Shown piece after piece: positions 10,746 through 21,820 of a stretch of DNA of 64,000 nucleotides. The notes below the pieces were generated by a model, which saw only the letters and a program-made list of their open reading frames with translations, did no database searches and had not been told where the DNA came from. This stretch comes from Methylococcales bacterium (GTDB taxonomy: Bacteria; Pseudomonadota; Gammaproteobacteria; Methylococcales; Methylomonadaceae). A program made the position numbers and the translations under genes. Every line of letters starts with the position of its first letter. Position 1 is the stretch's first letter. Location: positions 1 to 64,000 of the forward strand of contig JASMBU010000009.1 in assembly GCA_030753675.1 (NCBI GenBank), read 5' to 3'.

Positions 10746-11538
10746 AACCAAACCAACGATCATGGCGGTGGTATTGTTAGCACTTAACAGTTGCGCTGTA
10801 CCTTTTTGGCTACAACAAGACCAAGCCCCTGATTCCATTCCTGCCAATATTCTGACCATCCCTAATGCCACGCCTCGCTTTGAATCCCAAACACGCGCAG
10901 GTAATGCCCCTGAATATGAGGTCCTTGGAAAACACTACCGCACCTTAAGTCACAACAACCATTATCAGGCCTTAGGGATTGCCTCTTGGTATGGCACTAA
11001 ATTTCATGGTAAAAAAACAGCCAATGGTGAAACTTATGATATGTTTGCTATGACAGCAGCGCATAAAACACTGCCCATTCCTTCTTATGTCAAAGTAACT
11101 CATCTAGACAATAAACGTTTCGTTATTCTACGAATTAATGACCGCGGCCCTTTTCACGACAACCGTATTATCGACCTGTCCTACACTGCAGCGGCTAAAC
11201 TTAACATTCTTAACAAGGGAACAGGGTTTGTTAAAGTCCAGTCCATCACCCCCCCTAAACAGGGTACTTATAAAACCCAGCCTTCAAAACCCATCGCCTT
11301 AAAAAGCCACGTTCACCTCCAAGTGGGTGCTTTTCAACACTTAAAAAATGCCCAAAACCTACAACAACAACTAAAACAAAAAAACTTACCTGCATCACGC
11401 ATCGTCACCACATCCAGCCCACAAGGATTAATACATAAGTTACATTTTGGCCCGATCCTCTCGGTAAATAAAGCCGATCATCTCACCCAACGCCTTAAAA
11501 AAATGGGGTATTCAGTATTCCATTTCATAACTGATTAA
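10738..11538 (+). CDS. rlpA: Septal ring/peptidoglycan lipoprotein RlpA
   Basis: A 266-residue outer-membrane lipoprotein: signal peptide with lipobox LNSC (Cys19). A double-psi beta-barrel follows at about 80-155 (GIASWYGTKFHGKKTANGE, RINDRGPFHDNRIIDLS). A C-terminal SPOR domain at about 195-265 (HVHLQVGAFQHLKNA) binds denuded glycan at division sites. In Pseudomonas, RlpA is a lytic transglycosylase on stem-less strands. The Asp of the N-D-R-G motif is present. It overlaps mltB by 8 bases, so two glycan-cleaving enzymes are co-translated. Confidence 0.94.
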   Translation: MTKTKPTIMAVVLLALNSCAVPFWLQQDQAPDSIPANILTIPNATPRFESQTRAGNAPEYEVLGKHYRTLSHNNHYQALGIASWYGTKFHGKKTANGETYDMFAMTAAHKTLPIPSYVKVTHLDNKRFVILRINDRGPFHDNRIIDLSYTAAAKLNILNKGTGFVKVQSITPPKQGTYKTQPSKPIALKSHVHLQVGAFQHLKNAQNLQQQLKQKNLPASRIVTTSSPQGLIHKLHFGPILSVNKADHLTQRLKKMGYSVFHFITD

Positions 11539-11649
11539 CCGCCCATAATCGGCTCATGTTATAATTGCCTGCAACAGCCTCAAAATGCTAAGTTAATAAC
11601 ACCCCTAACTGTTGTCATTGATCTTTTTTATCTTAAAAACATTACCCTT

Positions 11650-12819
11650 ATGCTATTTATTAAAAACCGTGTTTTTTCGTCAGGTAAATCATTAGCCCTT
11701 TACCTGCTAGTGCTTTTTTTACCCACCCCTTTACTGGCAGCAAATAACCTAATCATTCCCGCCAGCCCAACAATTGCTGCCCGTGGCTATTTCCTTATGG
11801 ATTATGACAGCGGCCAAATCATCACTGAAAAAAATGCAGACGATCGTCTCGCACCGGCCAGCCTGACTAAAATCATGTCTTCCTACGTGATTTTTCACGA
11901 ACTACAAGCAGGCCAACTGGCTCTTGATGAACTCGTTGTTATCAGTAAAAAAGCTTGGAAAACACCCGGCTCAAAGATGTTTGTTGAAGTTAACAAACGA
12001 GTCAGCGTTGAAGACTTACTCAAAGGCATTATTATTCAATCTGGGAATGATGCCACTGTCGCCCTAGCGGAACATGTCGCAGGCGATGAAGCAACCTTTG
12101 CCCGGTTAATGAATCAACATGCACAACGACTCGGCATGATTAACAGTAATTTTCATAACAGCACCGGATTACCGGCCAAAGACCAATATACCACCGCGCA
12201 TGATCTAGCTCTTTTAAGTCAAGCATTGATCGGTGAATTTCCTGACTACTACCAATGGTTCCAAGAAAAACAGTTCACTTTTAATAATATAAAACAAAGT
12301 AACCGCAACAAATTACTCTGGCGTGACGATTCTGTGGATGGCATTAAAACCGGTTATACGGAAAAAGCTGGGTACTGCCTAGTTGCCTCAGCTAAACGCA
12401 ACAATATGCGACTTATTTCCGTAGTTATGGGAACTCAGAATATCAATGCCCGAGCCCGTGAAAACCAGAATCTATTAAATTATGGCTTTCGCTTTTTTGA
12501 AACCCATAAGCTCTATGACGCCCAACAAAAACTCACCGAAGCCAAGGTTTGGAAAGGTGAACTAAACACCTTGCCCTTAGGCATCACTGATGCTCTTTAT
12601 GTTACGGTTCCAAGACGTCATTACGATGACTTAAAGGCTGTTATGTCTGTTGATTCAAGAATTATTGCACCCGTCAATGCCGGTCAACATTTTGGTTCGA
12701 TTGCCATCACCTTACAAGGTGAAACCATCGTCAAAAAACCGCTCATTGCTCTTAATCCTATTGCAATCGGCAGTATTTTTCAAAAACTCTACGACACCGT
12801 ACTTTTGAAAACGCAATAA
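11650..12819 (+). CDS. dacA: D-alanyl-D-alanine carboxypeptidase (PBP5/6 type)
   Basis: A 389-residue S11 peptidase that trims the terminal D-Ala from stem pentapeptides. A signal peptide (about 1-31) precedes the catalytic domain with Ser71-x-x-Lys74 (PASLTKIMSSY), Ser132-Gly-Asn (QSGNDATVALAE) and Lys234-Thr-Gly (DGIKTGYTEKAG). The C-terminal PBP5_C domain ends in an amphipathic helix typical of membrane-surface attachment. The 111-base gap upstream, after rlpA, contains a good -10-like TATAAT near 11560, so a separate promoter is possible. Its stop overlaps the aminotransferase start by one base (TAATG). Confidence 0.95.
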   Translation: MLFIKNRVFSSGKSLALYLLVLFLPTPLLAANNLIIPASPTIAARGYFLMDYDSGQIITEKNADDRLAPASLTKIMSSYVIFHELQAGQLALDELVVISKKAWKTPGSKMFVEVNKRVSVEDLLKGIIIQSGNDATVALAEHVAGDEATFARLMNQHAQRLGMINSNFHNSTGLPAKDQYTTAHDLALLSQALIGEFPDYYQWFQEKQFTFNNIKQSNRNKLLWRDDSVDGIKTGYTEKAGYCLVASAKRNNMRLISVVMGTQNINARARENQNLLNYGFRFFETHKLYDAQQKLTEAKVWKGELNTLPLGITDALYVTVPRRHYDDLKAVMSVDSRIIAPVNAGQHFGSIAITLQGETIVKKPLIALNPIAIGSIFQKLYDTVLLKTQ

Positions 12820-13664
12820 TGACCCCCGATCAATCTCTCGTTTATTTAAACGGTCATTACCAACCACTGTGTGATGCAAAGGTTTCCGTTTTAGACCGAG
12901 GTTTTTTGTTTGGTGATGGGGTTTATGAAGTTATCCCAAGCTACCGGGGTCGATTATTTTATCTTGATGACCATTTAAGCCGCCTTGCACAAAGCCTTAA
13001 TAGTATTCGAATGACGCCCCCGCATAGCGCCACACAATGGCTCGAAATTTTTCAACCGTTGCTCGACCCAACTAAAGACCAATACATCTATTTACAAATT
13101 ACCCGTGGTGCAGCAGCCAAACGAGACCATAGTTTTTCAGACGATCTAACCCCTACTGTTTTTGCAATGAGCGCGGACATGGCACCGATTGAGCATTTAC
13201 GTAGCGGTACCAAAGCACTGACTATTGAAGATACCCGCTGGCACCTGTGTAATGTTAAAGCAACAACACTACTTGCCAATATTTTACTGCGACAAGAAGC
13301 CCTTGACAAACAGTGCGCTGAAGCCATTTTGATTAAAAATGGGCTTGTTCTTGAGGGTGCTGCAAGCAACATCTTTGTAGTTAAAGACGGCGTTATTTTG
13401 ACGCCCCCTCTAGCTAGCAACATATTACCTGGCATTACCCGTAAAGTAATTATTGAACTCATACAAAACCAACGCATTCCCTTTCAAGAAACCGCTATAA
13501 GCACAGAAACCCTTGATCACGCTGATGAAATTTGGCTAACCAGTTCAACGCGAGAAATCATACCGGTCACCGAACTTAATTCACGTTGGGTTAGCTCTGG
13601 GACAATTGGGCCTATGTGGCACAGGATAAACACCATTTTTCAAGAAAAAAAAGCCCATGACTGA
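12819..13664 (+). CDS. dat: D-amino-acid aminotransferase (class IV PLP enzyme)
   Basis: A 281-residue fold-type IV PLP transaminase. The N-terminal motif LDRGFLFGDGVYEVI and the catalytic lysine in WHLCNVKATTLLANIL are typical of D-alanine aminotransferases. The segment EAILIKNGLVLEGAASN and the late LTSSTREIIPV block also fit. It would supply or recycle D-alanine/D-glutamate, which fits its place directly after a D,D-carboxypeptidase. Branched-chain aminotransferase is the close alternative; length and gene context favour the D-amino-acid enzyme. It overlaps ybeD by 8 bases. Confidence 0.88.
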   Translation: MTPDQSLVYLNGHYQPLCDAKVSVLDRGFLFGDGVYEVIPSYRGRLFYLDDHLSRLAQSLNSIRMTPPHSATQWLEIFQPLLDPTKDQYIYLQITRGAAAKRDHSFSDDLTPTVFAMSADMAPIEHLRSGTKALTIEDTRWHLCNVKATTLLANILLRQEALDKQCAEAILIKNGLVLEGAASNIFVVKDGVILTPPLASNILPGITRKVIIELIQNQRIPFQETAISTETLDHADEIWLTSSTREIIPVTELNSRWVSSGTIGPMWHRINTIFQEKKAHD

Positions 13665-13923
13665 ACCAACACGCTTACTGGAATTTCCTTGCGATTTTGC
13701 GATTAAAGTCATGGGCCTTTCAAGCCCTGAGCTTGAGGCAACGGTCTTAGCTCTGATTCAGGGGCATGTGACTACCCTTGACAACGATGCTATTAAGTCT
13801 CGCCCCAGTAAAAAGGGTAAATACACGGCACTGACTGTAACCATAAACGCGACCAGCCAAAAACAACTCGACGCTATTTATCAAGCCCTCAGCAACTGCG
13901 ATGCTATTTTAATGGCCTTATAA
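13657..13923 (+). CDS. ybeD: YbeD-like DUF493 protein
   Basis: An 88-residue DUF493 protein. LLEFPCDFAIKVMG at the start and the alternating beta-alpha pattern with GKYTALTVTINATSQKQLDAIY match YbeD, an ACT-like fold whose molecular role is unknown. The dacA-ybeD-lipB-lipA order is conserved in many gammaproteobacteria. It abuts lipB with no spacer: the TAA is followed directly by the lipB GTG. Confidence 0.9.
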   Translation: MTEPTRLLEFPCDFAIKVMGLSSPELEATVLALIQGHVTTLDNDAIKSRPSKKGKYTALTVTINATSQKQLDAIYQALSNCDAILMAL

Positions 13924-14553
13924 GTGACCCCAACACGACCATCCATTGAAAGCCCTGTTATTCGAAACCTCGGACGCCAGAACTATAACGACAGCTTTCA
14001 AGCCATGTACGACTTTACTCAAAATCGACACGCTGAAACCGCTGATGAATTGTGGATCGTTGAACACCCCCCTGTTTACACACTCGGACTCAATGGGCAA
14101 CGAGAGCATTTGTTAAACCCGACAACCATTCCAGTCATTGCTACCGACCGTGGCGGCCAAATCACCTACCATGGCCCCGGACAAGTGGTCATTTACACCC
14201 TCATTGATCTTACCCGCCAAAAAATGGGTGTTCGAACGCTGGTGACTCTGTTGGAAACGGCTATGATCGATACCTTAAAACAATACGGCCTGTTAGCCTA
14301 TGCCAAAGCCGAAGCACCCGGAACTTATATCCAGCAACAAAAAATAGGTTCCGTGGGTTTAAGAGTTCGCAAAGGTTGCAGTTACCACGGCTTAAGCGTG
14401 AACAATAATATGGATCTGACACCATTCAAAGCTATAAACCCGTGTGGTTTTAAAAACCTTGAAATGACACAACTCATCAATCACAATATCTCCATTACTA
14501 ATGATGAATTAGCCATACCGTTAATTCACTCTATTTACCAACAGCTATCATGA
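13924..14553 (+). CDS. lipB: Octanoyl-[acyl-carrier-protein]:protein octanoyltransferase LipB
   Basis: LipB moves octanoate from acyl carrier protein to lipoyl domains, making a thioester intermediate. The 209-residue protein has the conserved [12 protein letters not shown] loop, Lys140 in [11 protein letters not shown] and the catalytic Cys174 in INPCGF. The start is GTG at 13924, directly after the ybeD stop, and translation is likely coupled. Together with lipA it supplies lipoate to enzymes such as the 2-oxoacid dehydrogenase E2 encoded near the right end of this window. Confidence 0.97.
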   Translation: MTPTRPSIESPVIRNLGRQNYNDSFQAMYDFTQNRHAETADELWIVEHPPVYTLGLNGQREHLLNPTTIPVIATDRGGQITYHGPGQVVIYTLIDLTRQKMGVRTLVTLLETAMIDTLKQYGLLAYAKAEAPGTYIQQQKIGSVGLRVRKGCSYHGLSVNNNMDLTPFKAINPCGFKNLEMTQLINHNISITNDELAIPLIHSIYQQLS

Positions 14554-15524
14554 CCTCAAAAGCCCCTTTCCAAGCACCTTCCAGATCCACCCCTGACAGC
14601 CATCTGCGCAACGACAGCAAATTGTCTCGTATTCCCGTCAAAGTGGATAAAACCATCGAAACCCTGCGTAAACCCGACTGGATTCGCGTCAACATACCGG
14701 TTGGCAACAAAATCAATAAAATTAAAAAAGTTTTACGCGAAAAAAAACTACACAGTGTCTGTGAAGAAGCAGCATGCCCTAACCTTGCCGAGTGCTTTCA
14801 ACACGGTACGGCTACCTTTATGATTATGGGTGATTTATGTACCCGGCGCTGCCCATTTTGCGATGTTGCTCACGGCAAACCTTTACCCTTAGATCCTGGC
14901 GAACCCCTGCATCTCGCAGAATCTATAGAAGCCATGCAACTTAAATACGTGGTCATCACCTCTGTCGATCGTGATGATTTAAGAGACGGCGGCGCCAGTC
15001 ATTTTGCTGCTTGTATTCGTGCTATTCGTGAAAAAACACCGATCACAAAAATAGAAATTTTAGTCCCTGATTTTCGAGGCCGTATCGACGTTGCCTTAGA
15101 AAAATTAGCCACTCACCCTGCTGATATTTTTAATCATAATCTCGAAACCGTCCCAAGACTTTACAAGCAATCTCGCCCCGGTGCCGATTATCATGGATCA
15201 CTCAAACTGCTTAAATTACACCGTCAACAACACCCTCATATTGCCACTAAATCTGGCCTTATGCTCGGCCTTGGCGAAACGCCAGAAGAAGTCCATCAAG
15301 TAATGGCCGACCTACTCGAGCACGACTGCTCCATGCTCACCTTAGGACAATACCTTCAACCCAGCGCTGATCACTTAGCGGTACAACGTTATTACACACC
15401 CGAAGAGTTTGAACAATTTGGCCACTACGCCCGAGAGGTGGGATTTGCCCAAGTCGCTAGCGCGCCGTTAGTCCGCTCTTCTTACCATGCTGACCTACAG
15501 GCTAAAGAAATCACGGGAAACTAA
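14550..15524 (+). CDS. lipA: Lipoyl synthase LipA
   Basis: A radical-SAM enzyme of 324 residues that inserts two sulfurs into protein-bound octanoate. The auxiliary cluster motif C-x4-C-x5-C ([12 protein letters not shown]) and the radical-SAM CxxxCxxC (CTRRCPFC) are intact. The C-terminal R-S-S-Y-H motif that ligates the auxiliary cluster is present (VRSSYHA). The ATG overlaps the lipB stop by four bases. A strong bidirectional terminator follows, closing the envelope/lipoate transcript. Confidence 0.97.
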   Translation: MTSKAPFQAPSRSTPDSHLRNDSKLSRIPVKVDKTIETLRKPDWIRVNIPVGNKINKIKKVLREKKLHSVCEEAACPNLAECFQHGTATFMIMGDLCTRRCPFCDVAHGKPLPLDPGEPLHLAESIEAMQLKYVVITSVDRDDLRDGGASHFAACIRAIREKTPITKIEILVPDFRGRIDVALEKLATHPADIFNHNLETVPRLYKQSRPGADYHGSLKLLKLHRQQHPHIATKSGLMLGLGETPEEVHQVMADLLEHDCSMLTLGQYLQPSADHLAVQRYYTPEEFEQFGHYAREVGFAQVASAPLVRSSYHADLQAKEITGN

Positions 15525-15572
15525 CCGCACTACAAACGGCTATTCGCAACCGGTCATTTCACTACCTATAAA

Positions 15573-15600
15573 AAAAGCCTATCGATTACGATAGGCTTTT
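15573..15600. terminator. Bidirectional rho-independent terminator
   Basis: A perfect 12-bp stem (AAAAGCCTATCG, loop ATTA, CGATAGGCTTTT) lies between the convergent lipA and the minus-strand gene at 15629. A-tracts on one side and T-tracts on the other let it work in both directions. Confidence 0.9.
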
Positions 15601-15628
15601 GATCGAATCATAGAAAATTACTCAGTCA

Positions 15629-15982
15629 TTAATCCAACCAATTGTAACCCACTTTAGCAGTTTCAATCGCCTGCGAAGGGGCTCCTGTTACCAACCCAAC
15701 CGGCACCGCATAAGCAAGACCCACAACACCCACTGGAATCTTTAAGAACATATTTGTTGCATATTGATCATTTACAGAAGACCAAGTATCAACAACACCT
15801 TCCGCACCACCGGTCAGCGCGCCGACAACACCCCCAATAACGCCACCCACCACTTTAAAAGGTAATTTAACAAGGCCCACACCTGTAGAGACCATATCAT
15901 GCGAGTGATTACCGGCAGAAACCGTTCCTAGAGGAAGCAATAGGGTCACCGCTACAAATAATGCTGTCATTTGCTTTTTCAT
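15629..15982 (-). CDS. Exported glycine-zipper protein of unknown function
   Basis: A 117-residue protein I do not recognise. It has a clear signal peptide (MKKQMTALFVAVTLLLPLG, likely cleaved after VSAG) and a small glycine-rich amphipathic stretch (VVGGVIGGVVGALTGGAEG) that resembles glycine-zipper regions. A second hydrophobic part follows (VVGLAYAVPVGLV). An upstream GGAGT site supports the start. It probably sits in the periplasm or at a membrane. It is a single transcription unit ending at the bidirectional terminator. Confidence 0.75.
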   Translation of the reverse strand: MKKQMTALFVAVTLLLPLGTVSAGNHSHDMVSTGVGLVKLPFKVVGGVIGGVVGALTGGAEGVVDTWSSVNDQYATNMFLKIPVGVVGLAYAVPVGLVTGAPSQAIETAKVGYNWLD

Positions 15983-16151
15983 AAAATACTCCTTATTTAT
16001 TAAAAATTAAGTATTGTTTTGTAAAAAACCAACCTACTGACAAAGGAAAAGTACATAAATGCTATTTACGTTATTTTTCTTCCGTTATTTATAACGCTTT
16101 TTATCTTTTTTGTCTAATTTACAGATCTATTCATGACCCTAATCTTCAGGC

Positions 16152-16199
16152 AAAAAAAAGCAGCGCCAAAATCGTTAGATTCCCTGGCACTGCTTCTTT
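16152..16199 (-). terminator. Terminator of the groES-groEL operon
   Basis: On the minus strand an AAGCAGTGCCA arm pairs with TGGCGCTGCTT across a 16-base loop, and eight T residues follow. It lies about 65 bases past the groEL stop. Confidence 0.85.
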
Positions 16200-16261
16200 T
16201 GGTATTGAACAGTCTGTTTTTTTAGATCACTTCAAAAGCACCTAAAAACAGATGGCGAGCA

Positions 16262-17932
<1,671 letters not shown>

Positions 17933-17971
17933 TTAATTAATATTCTTATGCAAGTGAATTAAGTGCGACAC

Positions 17972-18262
17972 TTACTCCAAAACACCCATGATGTCTTCTT
18001 CACGCATAACGATCAGGTCGTCGCCATCAACTTTGACTTCGTTACCGGAATATTTTCCAAACAACACTCTATCGCCAACTTTGACATCAACTGCACGAAC
18101 ATCGCCATTATCAAGAACTTTACCATTGCCTACAGCCAACACCGTACCTTCACTGGGTTTCTCTGCAGCTGAACCAGGAAGCACAATGCCACCGGCTGAG
18201 GTTGTTTCTTCTTCAACACGTTTGACGATTACTCTGTCGTGTAACGGACGTATTCCCATCAA
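17972..18262 (-). CDS. groS: Co-chaperonin GroES
   Basis: A 96-residue GroES lid protein, starting [12 protein letters not shown] and containing the mobile loop [13 protein letters not shown] with the GroEL-contacting IVL. The alternative first Met (MMGIRPL or MGIRPL) matters by one residue only. It is the first gene of the operon; the upstream region holds a sigma-70-like promoter and a CIRCE operator. Confidence 0.98.
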   Translation of the reverse strand: MMGIRPLHDRVIVKRVEEETTSAGGIVLPGSAAEKPSEGTVLAVGNGKVLDNGDVRAVDVKVGDRVLFGKYSGNEVKVDGDDLIVMREEDIMGVLE

Positions 18263-18313
18263 CTTCTCCTAATTAAAAAAATTAAACAATTATTTCTTAA
18301 GTCTCTAATGCTA

Positions 18314-18340
18314 TTAGCACTCGACACTAATGAGTGCTAA
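18314..18340 (-). promoter_or_regulatory. CIRCE operator (HrcA site) of groESL
   Basis: A perfect CIRCE inverted repeat, TTAGCACTC-N9-GAGTGCTAA, lies about 50 bases upstream of groES. CIRCE is bound by the heat-shock repressor HrcA, so groE here is under HrcA control. hrcA itself is not in the window. Confidence 0.95.
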
Positions 18341-18367
18341 TAATAACTATCTTTTGCAGTCTGTCAA
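18340..18367 (-). promoter_or_regulatory. Sigma-70-type promoter of groESL
   Basis: On the minus strand TTGACA (18362-18367) is followed after 16 bases by TATTAT (18340-18345). The -10 box touches the CIRCE element, so a bound repressor would cover the transcription start. The -35 box is a perfect consensus. Confidence 0.8.
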
Positions 18368-18413
18368 GTATTTTGGCATTATTTATGCCTCTCTATTTAA
18401 CTGACCTACGCCC

Positions 18414-19160
18414 ATGAACGACCAGCAATTATTACGCTATAGCCGCCAAATCATGTTGCCGCAAATCGATATCGACGGCCAGCAACGCATCTTAAATAGC
18501 CGCATACTGACTATTGGTGCCGGCGGACTCGGTTGCCCTGCGACCCTTTATCTGGCGGCTGCAGGTGTGGGCCAAATAACCCTGTATGACGGTGATGTTG
18601 TCGATCTATCCAATCTACAGCGCCAAATTACCCACCATACTGAAGATATTGGGGCTGATAAGGTTTTTTCAAGCGCACAAACACTAAAAAGTTTAAATCC
18701 TGAAACACAGGTGATTGCAAAAAACGAACGTTTGGAAGGGGAACAACTCTTAGAAGCAGTGAGCCAAGCCGATGTCGTACTAGACTGTAGCGACAACTTT
18801 AAAACGCGTTTTGCGATTAACAAGGCTTGTGTCGAACATCAAACACCCCTTATTTCCGGTGCGGCTATTCGTTTTGAAGGACAACTATCAGTCTTTACCC
18901 CAGGACAGGCTGAAAGCCCGTGTTATAATTGCCTGTATCAGGAAACCGACGACGAACAACAAAATTGCGCCACCCATGGGGTAATTTCCCCCATCACCGG
19001 CATTATCGGGTCCATGCAGGCCTTAGAAGCCCTTAAAGTAATCACCCAAATTGGAAAAACCGTAACGGGCCGACTTTTGTTACTGGATGGCTTAACCATG
19101 GAATGGAACAGCCTAATCTTAAAGAAGAACCCGCAGTGCCCCACCTGCAGGTCAGACTAA
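18414..19160 (+). CDS. moeB: MoeB/ThiF-type adenylyltransferase (E1-like)
   Basis: A 248-residue E1-like enzyme that adenylates the C-terminal Gly-Gly of a small sulfur carrier (MoaD, ThiS or CysO type). RYSRQIMLPQID at the N terminus, the nucleotide loop ILTIGAGGLGCPATLYLAAAG and the DLSNLQRQI motif define the family. Two zinc Cys pairs are present: CYNC in the middle and CPTC at the C terminus. MoeB and ThiF cannot be separated by eye; no rhodanese domain is fused. In related genomes a gene like this often follows prmC; here it stands alone next to groES. Confidence 0.88.
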   Translation: MNDQQLLRYSRQIMLPQIDIDGQQRILNSRILTIGAGGLGCPATLYLAAAGVGQITLYDGDVVDLSNLQRQITHHTEDIGADKVFSSAQTLKSLNPETQVIAKNERLEGEQLLEAVSQADVVLDCSDNFKTRFAINKACVEHQTPLISGAAIRFEGQLSVFTPGQAESPCYNCLYQETDDEQQNCATHGVISPITGIIGSMQALEALKVITQIGKTVTGRLLLLDGLTMEWNSLILKKNPQCPTCRSD

Positions 19161-19193
19161 CCGGTGAGTCGTGCTATTTCCCCACCCGCTAAT

Positions 19194-19403
19194 TTAGCTG
19201 GCTTTTTTTGGCGCCAACCATTTTTGTAAGAAAGGGTCAAACTTAGCCAAGATTGATCCCATGCCATGACTAGCGTCATGCGCTTCTCCAAAGGGTTGCT
19301 TGGGGTCCTTATCAAACGTATAGATAAAAAAACCAAACGGCATAAAAATAAAAACAGCGACTAAAAACATAACAAGTGTTACAAACAAGATTTCACCAAA
19401 CAT
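19194..19403 (-). CDS. Small membrane protein of unknown function
   Basis: A 69-residue protein with one long hydrophobic helix near the N terminus (FVTLVMFLVAVFIFMPFG) and a polar C-terminal half that ends in lysines. I do not recognise the family. It is convergent with moeB with 33 bases between the stops. The hydrophobic and charged halves look like a genuine bitopic protein, but codon-level evidence is limited. Confidence 0.55.
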   Translation of the reverse strand: MFGEILFVTLVMFLVAVFIFMPFGFFIYTFDKDPKQPFGEAHDASHGMGSILAKFDPFLQKWLAPKKAS

Positions 19404-19557
19404 TTATCAAACTCCAAAAAATAATACCGCATTAATATAACGTGACTGCCCTAACACTTCAAGTGTAATATCTTAAAAAACAAGCAATTACTCCGACACA
19501 CAGACAAAAAAAGAGCCTCCAAAGGCACTTTACTCCTAACAATCCCTTCAATCGATA

Positions 19558-19586
19558 TTGCGTTCTCCCTGTGTTCATCGTATACT
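19558..19586 (+). promoter_or_regulatory. Predicted promoter of pqqA
   Basis: TTGCGT, a 17-base spacer and TATACT lie about 60 bases upstream of the pqqA ATG. The -10 box matches five of six consensus bases; the -35 box is weak. Confidence 0.5.
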
Positions 19587-19645
19587 CACGAACAGCTTTC
19601 TTGATCAAGCTAGCTTAAATAATAAAAATTTTGGAGGTATATACC

Positions 19646-19720
19646 ATGAAATGGGAAACACCAAGCTACACAGATCTTCGTTTTGGTTTCGAAGTGACTA
19701 TGTATATCAGCAACCGTTAA
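19646..19720 (+). CDS. pqqA: PQQ precursor peptide PqqA
   Basis: A 24-residue peptide ([20 protein letters not shown], then ISNR) with the invariant Glu16 and Tyr20 in the E-x3-Y motif. These two side chains are joined by PqqE and become the PQQ skeleton. A strong GGAGGT ribosome site lies just upstream. A terminator follows directly, so most transcripts should encode pqqA alone, as expected for a substrate peptide needed in excess over the enzymes. Confidence 0.97.
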   Translation: MKWETPSYTDLRFGFEVTMYISNR

Positions 19721-19740
19721 TCGATTAACGACTTGTTAAA

Positions 19741-19768
19741 AAAAGGGGCTCACTGAGCCCCTTTTTTT
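19741..19768 (+). terminator. Terminator/attenuator between pqqA and pqqB
   Basis: AAAAGGGGCTC pairs with GAGCCCCTTTT across a 3-base loop and is followed by further Ts. It sits 20 bases after the pqqA stop and about 90 before pqqB. Confidence 0.9.
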
Positions 19769-19854
19769 ATTGCTCTCTTTATTCTTTAGCCAACCCCTAG
19801 TATCATTCAGCCTCTACATTGACTGACCCATCGCATTTATTTAGGATTTAAAAC

Positions 19855-20766
19855 ATGAAAATAAGAGTATTAGGTTCCGGTGCTGGCGGCGGCTTTCCCC
19901 AATGGAACTGCAACTGCGATAATTGTCGTCATCTGCGGAACAATGAGATTAACGCCAAAGCCCGCACCCAGTCATCCATTGCGGTTAGTACCGATAACAC
20001 GAACTGGCTCCTGATTAATGCTTCTCCGGATATTCGCGCACAACTAGAAGCCTTTCCAGCAATTCAATCCAAACACGGTATCCGTGGTAGTGGCATCAAA
20101 GCCATTATGCTTGTAGACAGTCAGATTGACCATACTACTGGGTTGTTGATTTTACGCGAAGGCGAGCCTTTAAATATTTACTGCAGCGAAATGGTCAAAC
20201 AAGACCTGACTACCGGTTTCCCACTCTTTAACATGCTCGCTGACTATTGCACCGTGAATCACCACCCGATTCCGGTCGATGGCAGTAGCTTTGAAATTGC
20301 CGGCATTAATGATTTACGTTTTTACACCCACGCCTTAAAAAGTAAAGCCCCGCCGTATTCACCGCACCGCCACGACCCCCATGACGGCGACAATGTCGGG
20401 GTGATTATTGAACAAATCTCAACCGGGAAAAAAGTGTACTATTCACCGGGCTTAGGCGAAATTGAACCCCATGTGATGCGCGCGATGGAAGCCGCTGACT
20501 GTTTGTTAGTCGACGGTACTTTCTGGACTGATGACGAAATGATTTTAATAAATGTTGGGACAAAGAAGGGGATGGAAATTGGGCATTTACCTCAATCCGG
20601 TTCGGGCGGCATGATCGAAACGCTCAACACAGTCGACAATACCCGAAAAATATTGATTCATATCAACAACACCAACCCGATTTTAGATGAAGATTCACAG
20701 CAACGACAAATTCTCGATCAAGCCGGTATTGAAGTATCCTACGACGGCCTTGAAATTGAACTATAA
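19855..20766 (+). CDS. pqqB: PqqB, metallo-beta-lactamase-fold PQQ biosynthesis protein
   Basis: A 303-residue protein of the MBL fold. It begins with the PqqB signature [18 protein letters not shown] and the zinc-type C-x-C-x2-C (NCNCDNC). The core metal loop is the family form [13 protein letters not shown]. PqqB acts as a hydroxylase/dioxygenase on the cross-linked Glu-Tyr intermediate. Length is normal. pqqC starts 12 bases later. Confidence 0.97.
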   Translation: MKIRVLGSGAGGGFPQWNCNCDNCRHLRNNEINAKARTQSSIAVSTDNTNWLLINASPDIRAQLEAFPAIQSKHGIRGSGIKAIMLVDSQIDHTTGLLILREGEPLNIYCSEMVKQDLTTGFPLFNMLADYCTVNHHPIPVDGSSFEIAGINDLRFYTHALKSKAPPYSPHRHDPHDGDNVGVIIEQISTGKKVYYSPGLGEIEPHVMRAMEAADCLLVDGTFWTDDEMILINVGTKKGMEIGHLPQSGSGGMIETLNTVDNTRKILIHINNTNPILDEDSQQRQILDQAGIEVSYDGLEIEL

Positions 20767-20778
20767 CGGAAAAAAAAT

Positions 20779-21504
20779 ATGACCGAACGACAACCTTTAA
20801 GCCGTGCTGACTTTGAAGCTCAAATTCGGGACATGGAACGCTATTACCACATTCATCATCCTTACCATGTGATGATGAATAACGGCGAGCTCACTCAAAA
20901 ACAAATCCAAGGCTGGGTGGCGAACCGTTTTTATTATCAGGTAAGTATTCCTATTAAAGATGCCAATATCATGGCTAATTGTCCCGATCAAGCGACTCGC
21001 TCACAATGGGTACAACGGATTCTGGACCACGACGGTCATGGCGATGATCCTGGCGGCATTGAAGCGTGGATACAACTGGGTGAAGCGGTCGGGTTAACCC
21101 GCGACGAAGTGGTATCACAAGAACATGTACTGCCCGGGGTCCGCTTTGCAGTCGACGCTTACATTAATTTTGCCCGACGCGCCGACTGGCATGAAGCGGC
21201 TAGTTCTTCGCTCACAGAATTGTTTGCCCCTAAAATCCATCAACAACGTATTGATAACTGGCCTGAAAACTACCCTTGGATTGATCTGCAGGGCTATCGA
21301 TACTTTAAAAAACGCCTGACCGAAGCCCGACGTGATGTCAACCACGGCCTTGAAATCACGCTGGATTGGTATAAAACCCGTGAACAACAAGAAAAAATGC
21401 TCAAAATACTTAAGTTTAAACTGGATCTGTTATGGAGTATGGCCGATGCCATGTATATGGCATATATTCTTGAATGTCCACCCTATTTTAATTTACCTGA
21501 TTAG
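20779..21504 (+). CDS. pqqC: PqqC, pyrroloquinoline-quinone synthase
   Basis: A 241-residue cofactor-free oxidase that carries out the last ring closure and eight-electron oxidation of PQQ synthesis. [32 protein letters not shown] and the [17 protein letters not shown] block hold the family's active-site His and Arg residues. The last of these precedes the conserved helix RRADWHEA. After its stop the expected pqqD and pqqE are absent; an unrelated, partly decayed stretch begins instead. Confidence 0.97.
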   Translation: MTERQPLSRADFEAQIRDMERYYHIHHPYHVMMNNGELTQKQIQGWVANRFYYQVSIPIKDANIMANCPDQATRSQWVQRILDHDGHGDDPGGIEAWIQLGEAVGLTRDEVVSQEHVLPGVRFAVDAYINFARRADWHEAASSSLTELFAPKIHQQRIDNWPENYPWIDLQGYRYFKKRLTEARRDVNHGLEITLDWYKTREQQEKMLKILKFKLDLLWSMADAMYMAYILECPPYFNLPD

Positions 21505-21820
21505 AACTTATAAAATTAGTTCCCTGATTGGGATACTTTAAGAATTTCATGAAACACTGCGGAGTTATTACCATTTAAAAAATTGATGTGGATCAAAAGG
21601 TATTAGTAAATTTCGTTTAAAATTAGCTTAGTTAAATAGAGCGGTACATGTCAAGTGCCACCTCAAAGTCCTGAGTATGACATAAAAAGGCTCCTTCTTT
21701 ATTAATGAATTAATCAGTGTACATGTTGAGAACTCTAAGTGTTATCTAAATTGATAGTTAAAGAGATGATTTAAGTTTTAGATCACTAACTCTTTTTAAC
21801 TGTTATTGATTCGATGATAA
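21505..21820. other. Gap after pqqC; no gene recognised
   Basis: About 316 AT-rich bases. I see no pqqD remnant, no RNA gene and no convincing promoter or terminator. It marks the border between conserved backbone and accessory DNA. Confidence 0.6.

Noticed and set aside
19500-19535. Terminator-like hairpin (GCCT/AGGC with A-run) upstream of pqqA
   Set aside because: The stem is only four base pairs and no gene would end there.
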